IMG/VR virus record: IMGVR_UViG_3300030329_004017
Location: 1 to 29,010 of that record
From: a virus
Strand: one strand, 5' to 3'
Length of the DNA: 29,010 nucleotides
Both the position numbers and the translations under genes were made by a program. How positions within the stretch are numbered: position 1 is the stretch's first letter; each line of letters opens with the position of its first letter. Below the pieces are notes generated by a model. The model ran no database searches. It saw only the letters and a list, made by a program, of their open reading frames with translations, and was not told the origin of the DNA. This document shows, piece by piece, positions 12,099 through 20,484 of the stretch.

Positions 12099-14365
12099 AC
12101 GCCAAAAAACCTCACAGGGTCCAAGTCAGCATATTGCGTGGCGTATGTAATCCTAGGCACTCCAGGCTGTGCATCAGCTGAAATAGGTGACTCAATCTGT
12201 ATCGATGTAACTACCGTATTAGCGGTGATTTGGTCCGTGCCGGCTTCCACCGTCGTAACCATGTCACCTACACGTATTCCAACTTCGTTTGAATCCACTG
12301 TTTCGCGAAATGGTTTGTAGACACTGGTGGTCCATTCCAGTGCTATTCTTTCGTCCTTGTACCATTCGTAGGCAACCCTAGCTAAATCCTGCATTGGCTG
12401 TCGATCGTCGCGTATGTAGCCGCCGCTGGTCGTGCGGATTAGCGTGCCATCTGTCCCATCTACTCCGACAACAGTTTCTTTAACCACCCAGTCCTGGCGG
12501 TATCCGTCGCCCACGTTGATTACCAATGTCCTGGCCGCGTCTACGCCAGTCGGGAATTTAACGTTGTTGTATTCGTCGTGCGGGTAGTGCGCTTCGCAGT
12601 ATCGTTCGTCTTCTACAGCAATCGTGAAGATGAAGTCTTGCCAATCCCAACGGTCGATAGCCCAATCAGAAGAGTCTACAGGCGAGAATTCATTCTTGGC
12701 TATTTTATGTTGTGGTGCTCCAGTTACCTGAACACGAATAGATCTTGAGTCAGGTTCTACGATTACTGAGCCAGACCAGTTCCTATCATCACCTGTACCA
12801 GCGTAGTAAGCGCTTCTAACAATCCCGACATTTTCGACGTGCACGTAAAAGTTTGTGTCGTCGAGAAGTGGCGTCAGCACTATAGGCGGCAACTCCTGGT
12901 ACGGTGCATCACCGGTCGGCACAACATGCGTTTCGTCTTTGATATTTGTTCCGCTATAGTCGTGGTGCGACAGCAGCGGAAGAGTAGGCAGCAATTTGAT
13001 TCCTGGTGGATACGCCCTATATGGTGCGTCTTCGGCCAACCCGCCGTCTCCTAGAGGGAATACGACATTTGCTTCCGCTAGCCCATTTTGGCCGTCGTTG
13101 GCTTTCAGGTTCCAGTTGTCCACCAGGACAAATCGTGCATAGACATCGCGCAGCTTATCGACTGCTCTAGCTGATGCGTTTCTCTTCTGTCTTTCGTCAA
13201 CGTTAGCTGCACCAGGATAGGCAGGACTAGAAGCGGTAGATGCGCCGTTGTTGTAGTCCGTCTGGTCTGCGCTGGTCCATCCTGACGTGATTGTGCTATC
13301 GTCATAGCTTACGGTAAAGCAACTGCGACGCTTGGCACCGCGGACGGTCACGACATCCACAACGTCCACGGAGCTCTTTTGGACGACTACATTGGCAGAC
13401 GCATCGTTTGCAAGAACAAGCTTCTTTAGGTTTTGATTGCCGCTGTATGTATCGAGCCACGGTTCCAGTACTAAGTCGGAGTCAAGAAAGCTGCACGGGT
13501 GAACATATACCGCGTTGTCTTCCACCCGTATGTCGTAGCCCAGCAAACGCTGCCTGGCCAACACCGTATTAAGCACCTCTAGGGTCATGGCCCCTTCGCG
13601 GGTCACAACAGGGCGGTCGAAGTCAGGAATAACCGTTTTGTCCGTTGGGTCCAATGCCATCTGCACGCGAGGCGTCTGGTACTCGACAGCTTCGCTAAAC
13701 GGGTCCGATCGATACTCCTCAAGGTCTTCTGGCATGGGTGCATCGAATTCCAGCAGGTAGTTCACTATTTCCAAGGAATCCCAATAGCCACCAGTTAGGT
13801 CGTCAACTGTATCGGCACCACCGTCGAACGGTATAGCATTGTCTCGTCGGGAGGCTGCGTCCGCCATGTTGCCGGCACCGTTCGCATTGAATGCAAACGC
13901 GGCGTTGCTCACCTGCAGTTTGTTGGTTTGGTCAACCCAAAAGCTTCGCCTGATCGTGTGAATATCAAGCAGTCTTTCCAACCCGAAGCAGACAAACTCC
14001 TGCACGCCTGTCGCGATCCCGCCAACGTCACTGCCGCCGCGACTGTCGCCTTCGATTTCGATGCCACCGTACCAGTCGTTGGTGCTGGTAAAGTCTGCGT
14101 GGGAATAGGATATCTTTACGTAATAGCGGCTTAGGCTTTTCCGCGCGACGTTGACGAAGATACCGTCGCCTGGCCGCTGCCCAACGCCATATCGCCAGAC
14201 TAGCGTTGCTGTAGGGATTTCTGGCGACAGGGACCACTTGCATAGAGTGCAGTAAAGGTGCGGCTGCTCTACCCAGTCATCAGCCCAAGCAGCTTTAGCG
14301 TACACAGTCTGCAAAGGCACGTGCACGGAATTGCTAGTTGTCGCGAAGGATATCGCATCAGCCAC
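12095..14365 (-). CDS. Large tail hub / tip protein
   Basis: 756 aa, the largest product of the tail cluster, with a GTG start at 14365 preceded by AGGTGCC. It starts with beta-rich sequence (LYCTLCKWSLSPEIPTATLV, DGIFVNVARKSLSRYYVKIS) and has a central section (LEVLNTVLARQRLLGYDIRV) like phage tail-hub proteins. Its length and place after the tape measure and two small tail genes suggest the baseplate hub or central tail tip that receives the tape measure. No peptidase or lysozyme motif was seen. Adhesin genes follow. Confidence 0.65.
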   Translation of the reverse strand: MADAISFATTSNSVHVPLQTVYAKAAWADDWVEQPHLYCTLCKWSLSPEIPTATLVWRYGVGQRPGDGIFVNVARKSLSRYYVKISYSHADFTSTNDWYGGIEIEGDSRGGSDVGGIATGVQEFVCFGLERLLDIHTIRRSFWVDQTNKLQVSNAAFAFNANGAGNMADAASRRDNAIPFDGGADTVDDLTGGYWDSLEIVNYLLEFDAPMPEDLEEYRSDPFSEAVEYQTPRVQMALDPTDKTVIPDFDRPVVTREGAMTLEVLNTVLARQRLLGYDIRVEDNAVYVHPCSFLDSDLVLEPWLDTYSGNQNLKKLVLANDASANVVVQKSSVDVVDVVTVRGAKRRSCFTVSYDDSTITSGWTSADQTDYNNGASTASSPAYPGAANVDERQKRNASARAVDKLRDVYARFVLVDNWNLKANDGQNGLAEANVVFPLGDGGLAEDAPYRAYPPGIKLLPTLPLLSHHDYSGTNIKDETHVVPTGDAPYQELPPIVLTPLLDDTNFYVHVENVGIVRSAYYAGTGDDRNWSGSVIVEPDSRSIRVQVTGAPQHKIAKNEFSPVDSSDWAIDRWDWQDFIFTIAVEDERYCEAHYPHDEYNNVKFPTGVDAARTLVINVGDGYRQDWVVKETVVGVDGTDGTLIRTTSGGYIRDDRQPMQDLARVAYEWYKDERIALEWTTSVYKPFRETVDSNEVGIRVGDMVTTVEAGTDQITANTVVTSIQIESPISADAQPGVPRITYATQYADLDPVRFFGV

Positions 14366-14775
14366 TACGGCACCTGAATTTCACTCACGTGTACTTTGAC
14401 GGCGATACTGGTGGCAGTCTTGCCTATGCCAAGAATCGTCACGTAATCATTGGTAGCCAGGTCCGCTTCTGGTGCAACGCCACCAGCCGTGCCGGATACC
14501 ACGTAGATTTCGCCCACGGTGGCACTGGTAACCGTCAAATCGCCTAGCGTTACGTAGGACACTGGCTGGCCCGCTTTGGGTGCTGAATTCACCGCAATTC
14601 CGACTGCAGCAGCTGTTGCAGCAGTGTTGTCCGCGTCCGCCAGCTTCACCTTGTTGCTGTCGGTTGAATCCAGATAGACGGACTGGCCGGCCAAGATAGC
14701 TTCGCCGGCCGTACCAGCGTTAACGCCAGTTGCAGGTGGCACCACGTCGGAAGCGGTAATTGTCAAATCTGCCAT
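14365..14775 (-). CDS. Small beta-rich structural protein, 136 aa
   Basis: MADLTITASDVVPPATGVNA then repeating alanine/valine-rich strands (AILAGQSVYLD, KVKLADADNTAA, VGIAVNSAPKAGQPVSY, YVVSGTAGGVAPEADL). The 'AGQSVYLDSTDSNKVKLAD ... GIAVNSA' pattern resembles trimeric capsid-decoration or DUF2190-like proteins, although here it is in the tail cluster. It could be a tail decoration or tip subunit. It shares the stop/start junction with the large hub gene. Confidence 0.6.
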   Translation of the reverse strand: MADLTITASDVVPPATGVNAGTAGEAILAGQSVYLDSTDSNKVKLADADNTAATAAAVGIAVNSAPKAGQPVSYVTLGDLTVTSATVGEIYVVSGTAGGVAPEADLATNDYVTILGIGKTATSIAVKVHVSEIQVP

Positions 14776-14785
14776 TACTCAAGTC

Positions 14786-15178
14786 CTATAGGATTACTGG
14801 CTGTAGAGTCCATTCAGCGCGTAGCAAAGAGAATCCGTTATTCAGTCCACCGCGCCCGATGGTTAGCCGTTTTATTTCAATGACTCGCACACCCAAAACG
14901 ATGTATTTGGCTGCGTTGATAAATACACTGCTCCACTGAATCTGGACAGGGTTTCCACCAACTAGCCCCTCATAGTTTCTGTAAATGTTTTCGCTGGTCA
15001 CGTTGTTTGCAAAGTCAACAACGCTCTGAACCGTAAATGGCATCCCCTTAATTCCTGTACGCCACACGGCTACATCGTCTACACCAGCGCGAGACTCTAC
15101 CTCTACCGTTTGCCTAGGTGCCTCTGGTGGCTGACTCAGACTGATGAACTGATACGGACCTATGAAGTAGTTAGCCAT
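14786..15178 (-). CDS. Tail protein, 130 aa, distal-tail candidate
   Basis: MANYFIGPYQFISLSQPPEA, then VESRAGVDDVAVWRTGIKGM and a beta-rich remainder with GGNPVQIQWSSVFINAAKYI. It follows the tape measure directly (TAATG overlap at 15178), where the distal tail protein is usually encoded. Its strand-rich sequence fits a ring-forming tail subunit, but I recognise no specific family. Confidence 0.55.
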   Translation of the reverse strand: MANYFIGPYQFISLSQPPEAPRQTVEVESRAGVDDVAVWRTGIKGMPFTVQSVVDFANNVTSENIYRNYEGLVGGNPVQIQWSSVFINAAKYIVLGVRVIEIKRLTIGRGGLNNGFSLLRAEWTLQPVIL

Positions 15179-16830
15179 TATTTTTCTAGGTGTCTTCCGC
15201 GGGCTGCGTTGGCATTGCCCTTGTTAACGTTCTGCTGCCCATTAAGAAGCCTTTTTTCATCTGCTGCATTCTGTCTCAGTTGAACAAGTATCTCTTCTAA
15301 GAGCTCGGCTGACCGTCTTTCAGCATGACTCATTTCATCTGGAGTTTTCTTTCTATCTGCTGGTGGTGGACCTCCAAAAAAGTCGCCTTCCAAGCCACTA
15401 AACTTCTGAGGGTCTTGGGCGATTGTTATTTGCCTTAGTCTCTTCCTGACCATCCTCAGAAGACCTGATGTCTTGTCACCAGTAAAAGCGTTAACTGTGT
15501 CCTGTAGGTCCTGGTCTGTCTTTCCAGCTGCGCCCTTTATCCCCCTGTCTCTGAGTTTCTTCAATCCTTCAAGAACCAGCCTTCTTGACGAAGCCCTAAT
15601 TGCACCAACTTCATCTGTCAGGTCAATCTTCTGCAGCAGCCTATCTGTCTGCGATTCCCTTACGCCAGTTCTCAATGGGGCAGTGGCTGTCCTGCCTTCT
15701 GCAAATCTTCGCTCAGCAATCTTTGGGTCGAATCTGATATCTTTCATCACCTCAGCAAACTTCTTCATTCCCTCCTTGGAGGTAATCCCCTGTATGAATT
15801 CTTTGGTCTGTCCAAGCTGCGCCTTGGAGAAAAATGCTTCCCTGAGGAATGGGTCTTGGAGGAGCTTAATCCTTCCCTGAATGGTTCCAGGGTCCTGAGG
15901 TCTAACAAGTCCATCGTCATGATCCCCGGTAATCCCCTTTCTTTCCATTGCATCCAATGTGCGCTGGTCTAACTTGAATCCTTTAGTAACGAACTCGTTT
16001 AATGCTCCAGCAAAATTACCAGAAAACCTTCTAGACACTTCACCTGTTGTGTCTGTTCCAACACGGGACAAGCGAGCGAAGAAAGTGGAGGCAAACCGGG
16101 CTACCTCTTTCTTGTCCTGGTTCTTTACCGTCTCTGTCCAGCGAGCGATTACCCGCGGTAGGTTCTCGGCAACTTTAGCAATATTTTCGACTGACGAAGC
16201 CTGTTGTGTGGCTGCAATCATGCCGCCCGTTGCCAAAGCAGATTTATCACCAGACTTGTTCATTACCGCAACAACAGCCTTAGCCATCTCTGGCGCATCT
16301 TGCGGCCTGTTACGGGTCAGTTCTCCAGCAAACCTTCCGGCTTGAACAGCTTGCCTAGGTGTAGCTCCAGCTGATATAGCTACGCCTAGCAATCGCTCCA
16401 GCACCTTGGCATCAGGGAATGCTGTGATCTTCGCTAGTGGTGCAGCCTGAGCCCTGACAAATTCCTTTTGTTTCTTCGTCAGCGATACGATGTTGTCTAG
16501 TTGCTCTTCCTGAGCTGCTGCCATCGCGCGTTGCTCGTCAGCTGCTGCTTTGTCTGCTGCTCTCCTTTCCTTTACCGCATCACCATAAATACGAAGGGCT
16601 GCAGTAGCTGCATCCCAAGCAGAACGAATACCAAATATTGCACCAGCTGCCTGCATCGCACCTTGCTTAACCGAAGCAGTTAGTCGTCGCTGTGCTTGCT
16701 GGCTCTTTTTGGAAGCACTCGTCATCTGCTGCTGCTGCTGCAACAACTTGGTGTTGGCCTTCATGAGCTTGGCGTAATCACGCTCTAGCTCTCGAAAGTC
16801 AGACGTAGCTTTCCACTTGGCAACACCCAT
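15178..16830 (-). CDS. Tail tape measure protein
   Basis: 550 aa, mostly helical: an N-terminal coiled coil (FRELERDYAKLMKANTKLLQ, then five glutamines), a short hydrophobic stretch AAGAIFGIRSAWDAATAAL, and long Ala/Lys/Arg/Glu helices. Tape-measure length sets tail length at roughly 1.5 A per residue, so about 80 nm would be expected if uncleaved. No peptidoglycan-hydrolase motif is visible. The ATG shares its A with the stop of the frameshifted chaperone frame, the usual order of chaperone then tape measure. The glutamine run is encoded by a CTG/CAG repeat. Confidence 0.8.
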   Translation of the reverse strand: MGVAKWKATSDFRELERDYAKLMKANTKLLQQQQQMTSASKKSQQAQRRLTASVKQGAMQAAGAIFGIRSAWDAATAALRIYGDAVKERRAADKAAADEQRAMAAAQEEQLDNIVSLTKKQKEFVRAQAAPLAKITAFPDAKVLERLLGVAISAGATPRQAVQAGRFAGELTRNRPQDAPEMAKAVVAVMNKSGDKSALATGGMIAATQQASSVENIAKVAENLPRVIARWTETVKNQDKKEVARFASTFFARLSRVGTDTTGEVSRRFSGNFAGALNEFVTKGFKLDQRTLDAMERKGITGDHDDGLVRPQDPGTIQGRIKLLQDPFLREAFFSKAQLGQTKEFIQGITSKEGMKKFAEVMKDIRFDPKIAERRFAEGRTATAPLRTGVRESQTDRLLQKIDLTDEVGAIRASSRRLVLEGLKKLRDRGIKGAAGKTDQDLQDTVNAFTGDKTSGLLRMVRKRLRQITIAQDPQKFSGLEGDFFGGPPPADRKKTPDEMSHAERRSAELLEEILVQLRQNAADEKRLLNGQQNVNKGNANAARGRHLEK

Positions 16831-17725
16831 TAGATGCTCTCAAAATCCATATAAGCAGCTATGGCTAATTCACCGCGGCTGGGTTTGATTCCGCTAAGCC
16901 GTCCAGTTCTCCAAGACTGGATTTCGATGATTCTTCGGCTGAGGGGGACTTCTCCGGCGTCTCTTTTTTTTTGAATGATTCAAACTCTTTGAAGTCGATC
17001 AATGCGCGGAGAATTCGACCAGCTATCCCAGGCTCTATCCTTATCAGTTCATGCTCACGCCAAAGAACACTGAGCTCTTCAAATGAAACCCTGTAGTTAA
17101 CAGCTAAACATTCAATAGCTGTATCAACCAGCCACTGGGTTATTTGGTCGTCAGGGATCGGGAATGGCTTGTCTTCAACGTCTGTATCATGCTGCTCAAA
17201 GAAGTCCCAAACTATCGCTGACTTCTCCCACAGTGCGCGATGCTCATTGACAACCTCAGGGACTACCTTTCCGCTCTCATCAAAGTCATAAGCGTAGGAC
17301 AACGTCCCGCATGGCTCGTTGTCCATTCGGGCAACAGGAACCTGCCAAGACTTTTCAGCGTATCCACAGTCAATCATGTAGCCAGGGACCGCGGTTGTCT
17401 TCTTCATGTCTTCAATCGTTGGTGGGTCATTAATCCACCAGCCGATATAAAACAAAGGCTGACCATTCCTCTTCTGCTTCGATGGCTTATAGACCTGATA
17501 CTCAGGATGGTAGCCCAGCTTCTTCGGTAGCTTCTCTGGATAGTTGGAATCTTTAGGCCATAACCAAGACCCTATTTTGTGGTCAGGTCCTGAATCGACT
17601 TTGGCAACAATGTAATCGTCTCCAACCTTAGAAACATCACTCAAAGCCGTACCCAAGCCATACTCAGAAAATGCTTCTGATGATATGCCTTGGACGTTGG
17701 GGATAAAGTAAAACAGCCCGCTCAT
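16830..17725 (-). CDS. Tail assembly chaperone, -1 frameshift extended product (GT-like)
   Basis: The reading frame of 16865-17725 contains nine As (16964-16972) read as three AAA lysine codons (residues 252-254). Slipping back one base there gives a coding-like tail of 44 residues: RDAGEVPLSRRIIEIQSWRT then GRLSGIKPSRGELAIAAYMD and FESI. It ends in a TAA that shares its A with the tape-measure ATG. The result is 298 aa instead of 286. Many tailed phages make a short and a frameshifted tail chaperone right before the tape measure; lambda G and GT is the model. The site A AAA AAA G is a good -1 slip sequence. Frameshifting itself is inferred. Confidence 0.65.
16865..17725 (-). CDS. Tail assembly chaperone candidate, unshifted product (G-like)
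   Basis: 286 aa. Early region MSGLFYFIPNVQGISSEAFS, then WLWPKDSNYPEKLPKKLGYH and WWINDPPTIEDM; the second half has helical sequence (DDQITQWLVDTAIECLAVNY, FEELSVLWREHELIRIEPGI) and a Ser/Glu-rich disordered tail after the lysine run. It is the last gene before the tape measure, the normal place for tail chaperones, and it carries an A9 slip site near its end. It starts at 17725 with AGGAGACGACGAAGA and overlaps the 61-aa gene by ATGA. It is longer than lambda G, so identity rests on position and the slip site. Confidence 0.6.
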   Translation of the reverse strand: MSGLFYFIPNVQGISSEAFSEYGLGTALSDVSKVGDDYIVAKVDSGPDHKIGSWLWPKDSNYPEKLPKKLGYHPEYQVYKPSKQKRNGQPLFYIGWWINDPPTIEDMKKTTAVPGYMIDCGYAEKSWQVPVARMDNEPCGTLSYAYDFDESGKVVPEVVNEHRALWEKSAIVWDFFEQHDTDVEDKPFPIPDDQITQWLVDTAIECLAVNYRVSFEELSVLWREHELIRIEPGIAGRILRALIDFKEFESFKKKETPEKSPSAEESSKSSLGELDGLAESNPAAVN

Positions 17726-17907
17726 TCTTCGTCGTCTCCTAGGGAAAGTGTCATCTGGGGATCAGTTGCAGCTTCCTCTACCTCGCAACCTTCCAGCTTC
17801 TTAATCTGGTCTTCAGTAGGAATCATCCTGCCCTCTGCCATCTCCTTGGCAGCTGCAGCAGAAATACCAAGCTTGTCTTTGCACTCTTGTGCGCTGTACT
17901 TCGCCAT
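17722..17907 (-). CDS. Small hypothetical protein, 61 aa
   Basis: MAKYSAQECKDKLGISAAAA followed by KEMAEGRMIPTEDQIKKLEG and an acidic tail SLGDDEE. The first part looks like a small helical domain. It lies between the tube protein and the chaperone candidate, and its stop overlaps the chaperone start. No family recognised; it may be a minor tail or assembly factor. Confidence 0.6.
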   Translation of the reverse strand: MAKYSAQECKDKLGISAAAAKEMAEGRMIPTEDQIKKLEGCEVEEAATDPQMTLSLGDDEE

Positions 17908-17915
17908 CGTATCAC

Positions 17916-18845
17916 CTAGGTAATGGTGGATGTAGTATCACTGATGATTAGCGGGTCCGTTGCGTTATCAGGCTTGATTAAATCAATATCAATCTGAACA
18001 GCAGCTTCTGGAAGTCCTGAAACCTCCCTGGCTCGAATCGTACCTGCGGTAGCAGTCATCTTGATGTGCGTAGCTGTACCGTTAGCGACCACGTTGCCAT
18101 TCGCGGCTAGGTGTCGCCAGTAGAGCTCAAAGCTCGTTAGGGCCGTTCCTGCTGTCCCGTAGGTACGCATCAGCGTGACATCTCGGGAGGTAATAGAAAT
18201 ACGCGGGCTGAACCTCTGAATGCCGCCGTAGGTGATGTAGGCTTCACCTGAGTCAGCTACTTCTTCGTATTCCACCTGATAGTCAACCGATACATCAGTC
18301 ACTGCGCCAATATCAGTACCGTTGATATCGATTCTTCCGAGGGTGAAGAATTCAGAGACAGCAGATGCAGGAAGGTTACCCAGTGAACCAGTAAAGACAA
18401 TCGGGTCCGTTGAGCCATCCCAGACAGGGAGCAACCTAGCTACCATCGTTGCCAGTCCACCTTGGCTTGCGCTCATAGACTGAATGGTCAGCAGTGCATT
18501 TGTGGTTAGTCGCCATCTATCGTGCAACGTATCACTTACACCGATGGCTTCTCTGGTCGAGTGTGGGTCACTCTTTCGATACCACAGGTCAGCCGAACCA
18601 CCAGACAAGTCATGAGCCACGTTCTCAACATCAATCAAGTCAAGGACCGTCTTTAACTGACTTGTCGTAAACGTGAAGTCTGGAACCGCACCAAAGGAAC
18701 CACTAAACAATGGTGCTGCTTCAGAAGCAGAGTATTCGATGAGCTCTTGGACGTTATTAGCTGGGGTTACGTCCTGCAATTGAGTCAGAACGTTGGTTCC
18801 GTTCAAGTCGATTGCATGCGGATACCAAAGGGATGCGGTTGTCAT
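17916..18845 (-). CDS. Major tail (tube) protein candidate
   Basis: 309 aa, beta-rich and without cysteine: MTTASLWYPHAIDLNGTNVL, a region rich in short strands (WRLTTNALLTIQSMSASQGG), VDYQVEYEEVADSGEAYITY, and IQIDLIKPDN-type strands near the end. Abundant beta strands and location between the tail-completion genes and the chaperone pair are as expected of a tube subunit. It is longer than lambda gpV, which would allow an extra Ig-like domain on the tail surface. It overlaps the upstream gene's stop by TAATG. Confidence 0.65.
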   Translation of the reverse strand: MTTASLWYPHAIDLNGTNVLTQLQDVTPANNVQELIEYSASEAAPLFSGSFGAVPDFTFTTSQLKTVLDLIDVENVAHDLSGGSADLWYRKSDPHSTREAIGVSDTLHDRWRLTTNALLTIQSMSASQGGLATMVARLLPVWDGSTDPIVFTGSLGNLPASAVSEFFTLGRIDINGTDIGAVTDVSVDYQVEYEEVADSGEAYITYGGIQRFSPRISITSRDVTLMRTYGTAGTALTSFELYWRHLAANGNVVANGTATHIKMTATAGTIRAREVSGLPEAAVQIDIDLIKPDNATDPLIISDTTSTIT

Positions 18846-19318
18846 TATTTAACCTTCTTACGCTTGCGAGGTTTGTAGTTGTTTATCAGCTTCTGAAGTT
18901 CCTGGTCATGTATCTCTGTCAGCTTGTCTTCGTCCTTCTTGTCTACTCGGGTTACCTCTTCACCAAGATTCGGTCTGTTGCCGCTCTTGGGTCTCATCGA
19001 CAAGTAACTAGGACCAGGAATGTTGATTGTTGCTCTCGTTGGGTATGCCATGACTATCTGCCTACGTGTCATCAAGTTCTTCAGATGACCAGTGAACACT
19101 AACGGCCTACGCTCTCCCCTTCGACGCTTTCGTTCCTGATAGGCAGTGCTACGCTTCTTGAATCGGTATCGCCTAGCCGCTCCTGGCTGGAAGTGTTTGG
19201 GTAGTTGCTTCTGTTGCCAATATGCCCCCGTTCTCTTCATGGCTTCCCTGCGCATCTGATTTAACGCGCGTTTGCCAATCATCCCGGTGATTTCGACATC
19301 AAAGCCGATAGCAATCAT
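18845..19318 (-). CDS. Neck / tail-completion protein candidate, highly basic
   Basis: 157 aa with a high Lys/Arg content (RRYRFKKRSTAYQERKRRRG, YKPRKRKKVK at the end). It begins MIAIGFDVEITGMIGKRALN, similar to neck proteins with a helix-strand start. Position between the tail-terminator candidate and the tube is where HK97 gp10-like or minor tail completion proteins are found. Start overlaps the previous stop by ATGA. Assignment is from order and general character. Confidence 0.55.
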   Translation of the reverse strand: MIAIGFDVEITGMIGKRALNQMRREAMKRTGAYWQQKQLPKHFQPGAARRYRFKKRSTAYQERKRRRGERRPLVFTGHLKNLMTRRQIVMAYPTRATINIPGPSYLSMRPKSGNRPNLGEEVTRVDKKDEDKLTEIHDQELQKLINNYKPRKRKKVK

Positions 19319-19815
19319 TCGGCACTCGTATCAAACATGTAACGACAGGTCCAAACGTTTACTGTCTCTGTCCTGTGCTGAATCGGTGTAGGCATTGGAG
19401 GTTCAATCATCTCAAAGCCCACAGAACCATAATCGGCAACTGTCAGCTGACCTACGTTGGTCTGGATATCATCCATCACGTTGCCGATGAAGTTCAGAAC
19501 GTAGATGTACTTATCAATAAACAATTGCTCATGTGGTGGGTCATTGATAAACCATCGAAGGTCTATCTGAACACCACTGCGAACTAGTGGACCAGCGCCA
19601 ACCTGATCCCCACGGTGACCAATGATTGCAATTGCTGCTACTGGTCTCTTTACCTCTAATATTTTTGGGTCTTCCTGGTCTTGGAATAACACTACGTGTT
19701 GCTCCTTGACCTCTGCTTCTGTTGCTTCTGCTTCCGCTTGGAAGTTGCTGCTTTGCGACAACAGAGTGCGCAGAATGTCGAGTGACTCAGAAAGTGCGCC
19801 AGCTGGTGTTGGCAT
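19315..19815 (-). CDS. Tail terminator / neck protein candidate, 166 aa
   Basis: MPTPAGALSESLDILRTLLS opens with a helix, then strands such as VAAIAIIGHRGDQVGAGPLV, IDLRWFINDPPHEQLFIDKY and the end VWTCRYMFDTSAE. The alternating helix/strand plan, size and place before the tube gene resemble tail terminator proteins. It shares a TAATG junction with the upstream gene. No specific family match is claimed. Confidence 0.55.
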   Translation of the reverse strand: MPTPAGALSESLDILRTLLSQSSNFQAEAEATEAEVKEQHVVLFQDQEDPKILEVKRPVAAIAIIGHRGDQVGAGPLVRSGVQIDLRWFINDPPHEQLFIDKYIYVLNFIGNVMDDIQTNVGQLTVADYGSVGFEMIEPPMPTPIQHRTETVNVWTCRYMFDTSAE

Positions 19816-20195
19816 TAGTTACCTGCCCCGTGTTCCAGGTATCTAACGCGGGAAAACTCCAGGACCCAGTCATCTGTAGTCTGCTCTGACTTGCGACCAG
19901 TCCAAGCGTACTCTTCTTCGTACGGATCATCAGCTACAGCGCGTAGGATTGTATCGCCCCGCTTTGGGTCATCGATGCCAGTAGAAGCAGAGCGAATGCA
20001 ATTGACTTCGATGTATTGCCTCTGTTCACCGTAGCCACCTTCAAAGTTGGTATCATCGTCCGTCTCATGGACAACTACGGTAATAGACCGACTGTCATCG
20101 TCAGTCTTATAAGTAACTGACTCTCCAAAGTCTTCTGATGTTATGCCGGTATAACCTGCTGTAACATCATTCGCTCTCAAGTTGTTCAGGGACAT
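19815..20195 (-). CDS. Head-tail joining protein candidate, 126 aa
   Basis: A beta-rich protein (GESVTYKTDDDSRSITVVVH, YGEQRQYIEVNCIRS, YAWTGRKSEQTTDDWVLEFS) with DPKRGDTILRAVADD, like the 'GD.i' motif of gpFII-type and similar head-tail joining proteins that probe for local base or ring structure. It lies third after the capsid gene. Start at 20195 overlaps the upstream gene by 29 bases. Confidence 0.6.
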   Translation of the reverse strand: MSLNNLRANDVTAGYTGITSEDFGESVTYKTDDDSRSITVVVHETDDDTNFEGGYGEQRQYIEVNCIRSASTGIDDPKRGDTILRAVADDPYEEEYAWTGRKSEQTTDDWVLEFSRVRYLEHGAGN

Positions 20196-20406
20196 CTAGA
20201 ACGTCCTCAGTCGATTCTAGCAATTCGTCAACGGGTTTAGCTTTACCTTTACCACCAGGAACCTCTGCTAGGTATTGAGGCATGTATCGCTTCACTCGTT
20301 CGATGTGGGCACGTTTAACCGTTGTCGGTTTGTCTCTGTAAAACATCAGCTTCGTTTTAGCGTCTATGCGAAAACCAAACTGATTGGCAACGGATACAAC
20401 TCTCAT
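20167..20406 (-). CDS. Small hypothetical protein, 79 aa
   Basis: MRVVSVANQFGFRIDAKTKL then MFYRDKPTTVKRAHIERVKR and an acidic C-terminus (DVLDVPEQLESE). I start at the ATG 20406 with AGG nine bases upstream; the TTG two codons earlier is unlikely. It is the first gene after the capsid terminator and overlaps the next gene. The basic N-terminal half followed by an acidic tail suggests an adaptor or a DNA contact at the head vertex. No family recognised. Confidence 0.6.
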   Translation of the reverse strand: MRVVSVANQFGFRIDAKTKLMFYRDKPTTVKRAHIERVKRYMPQYLAEVPGGKGKAKPVDELLESTEDVLDVPEQLESE

Positions 20407-20417
20407 ATTCAAAACCT

Positions 20418-20468
20418 AAAAAGTGACGAGGGAGTAAGCGCGGGCTGCTCGCTGTCCTCCCTCGTCAC
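20418..20468 (-). terminator. Strong terminator after the major capsid gene
   Basis: A perfect 12-bp stem, GTGACGAGGGAG / CTCCCTCGTCAC (minus strand), with a 22-base loop and five Ts following. It lies 17 bases past the capsid stop. It should reduce read-through into the tail genes, letting the capsid gene be expressed above them. Confidence 0.85.
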
Positions 20469-20484
20469 GAGGTAGAACTATCTA

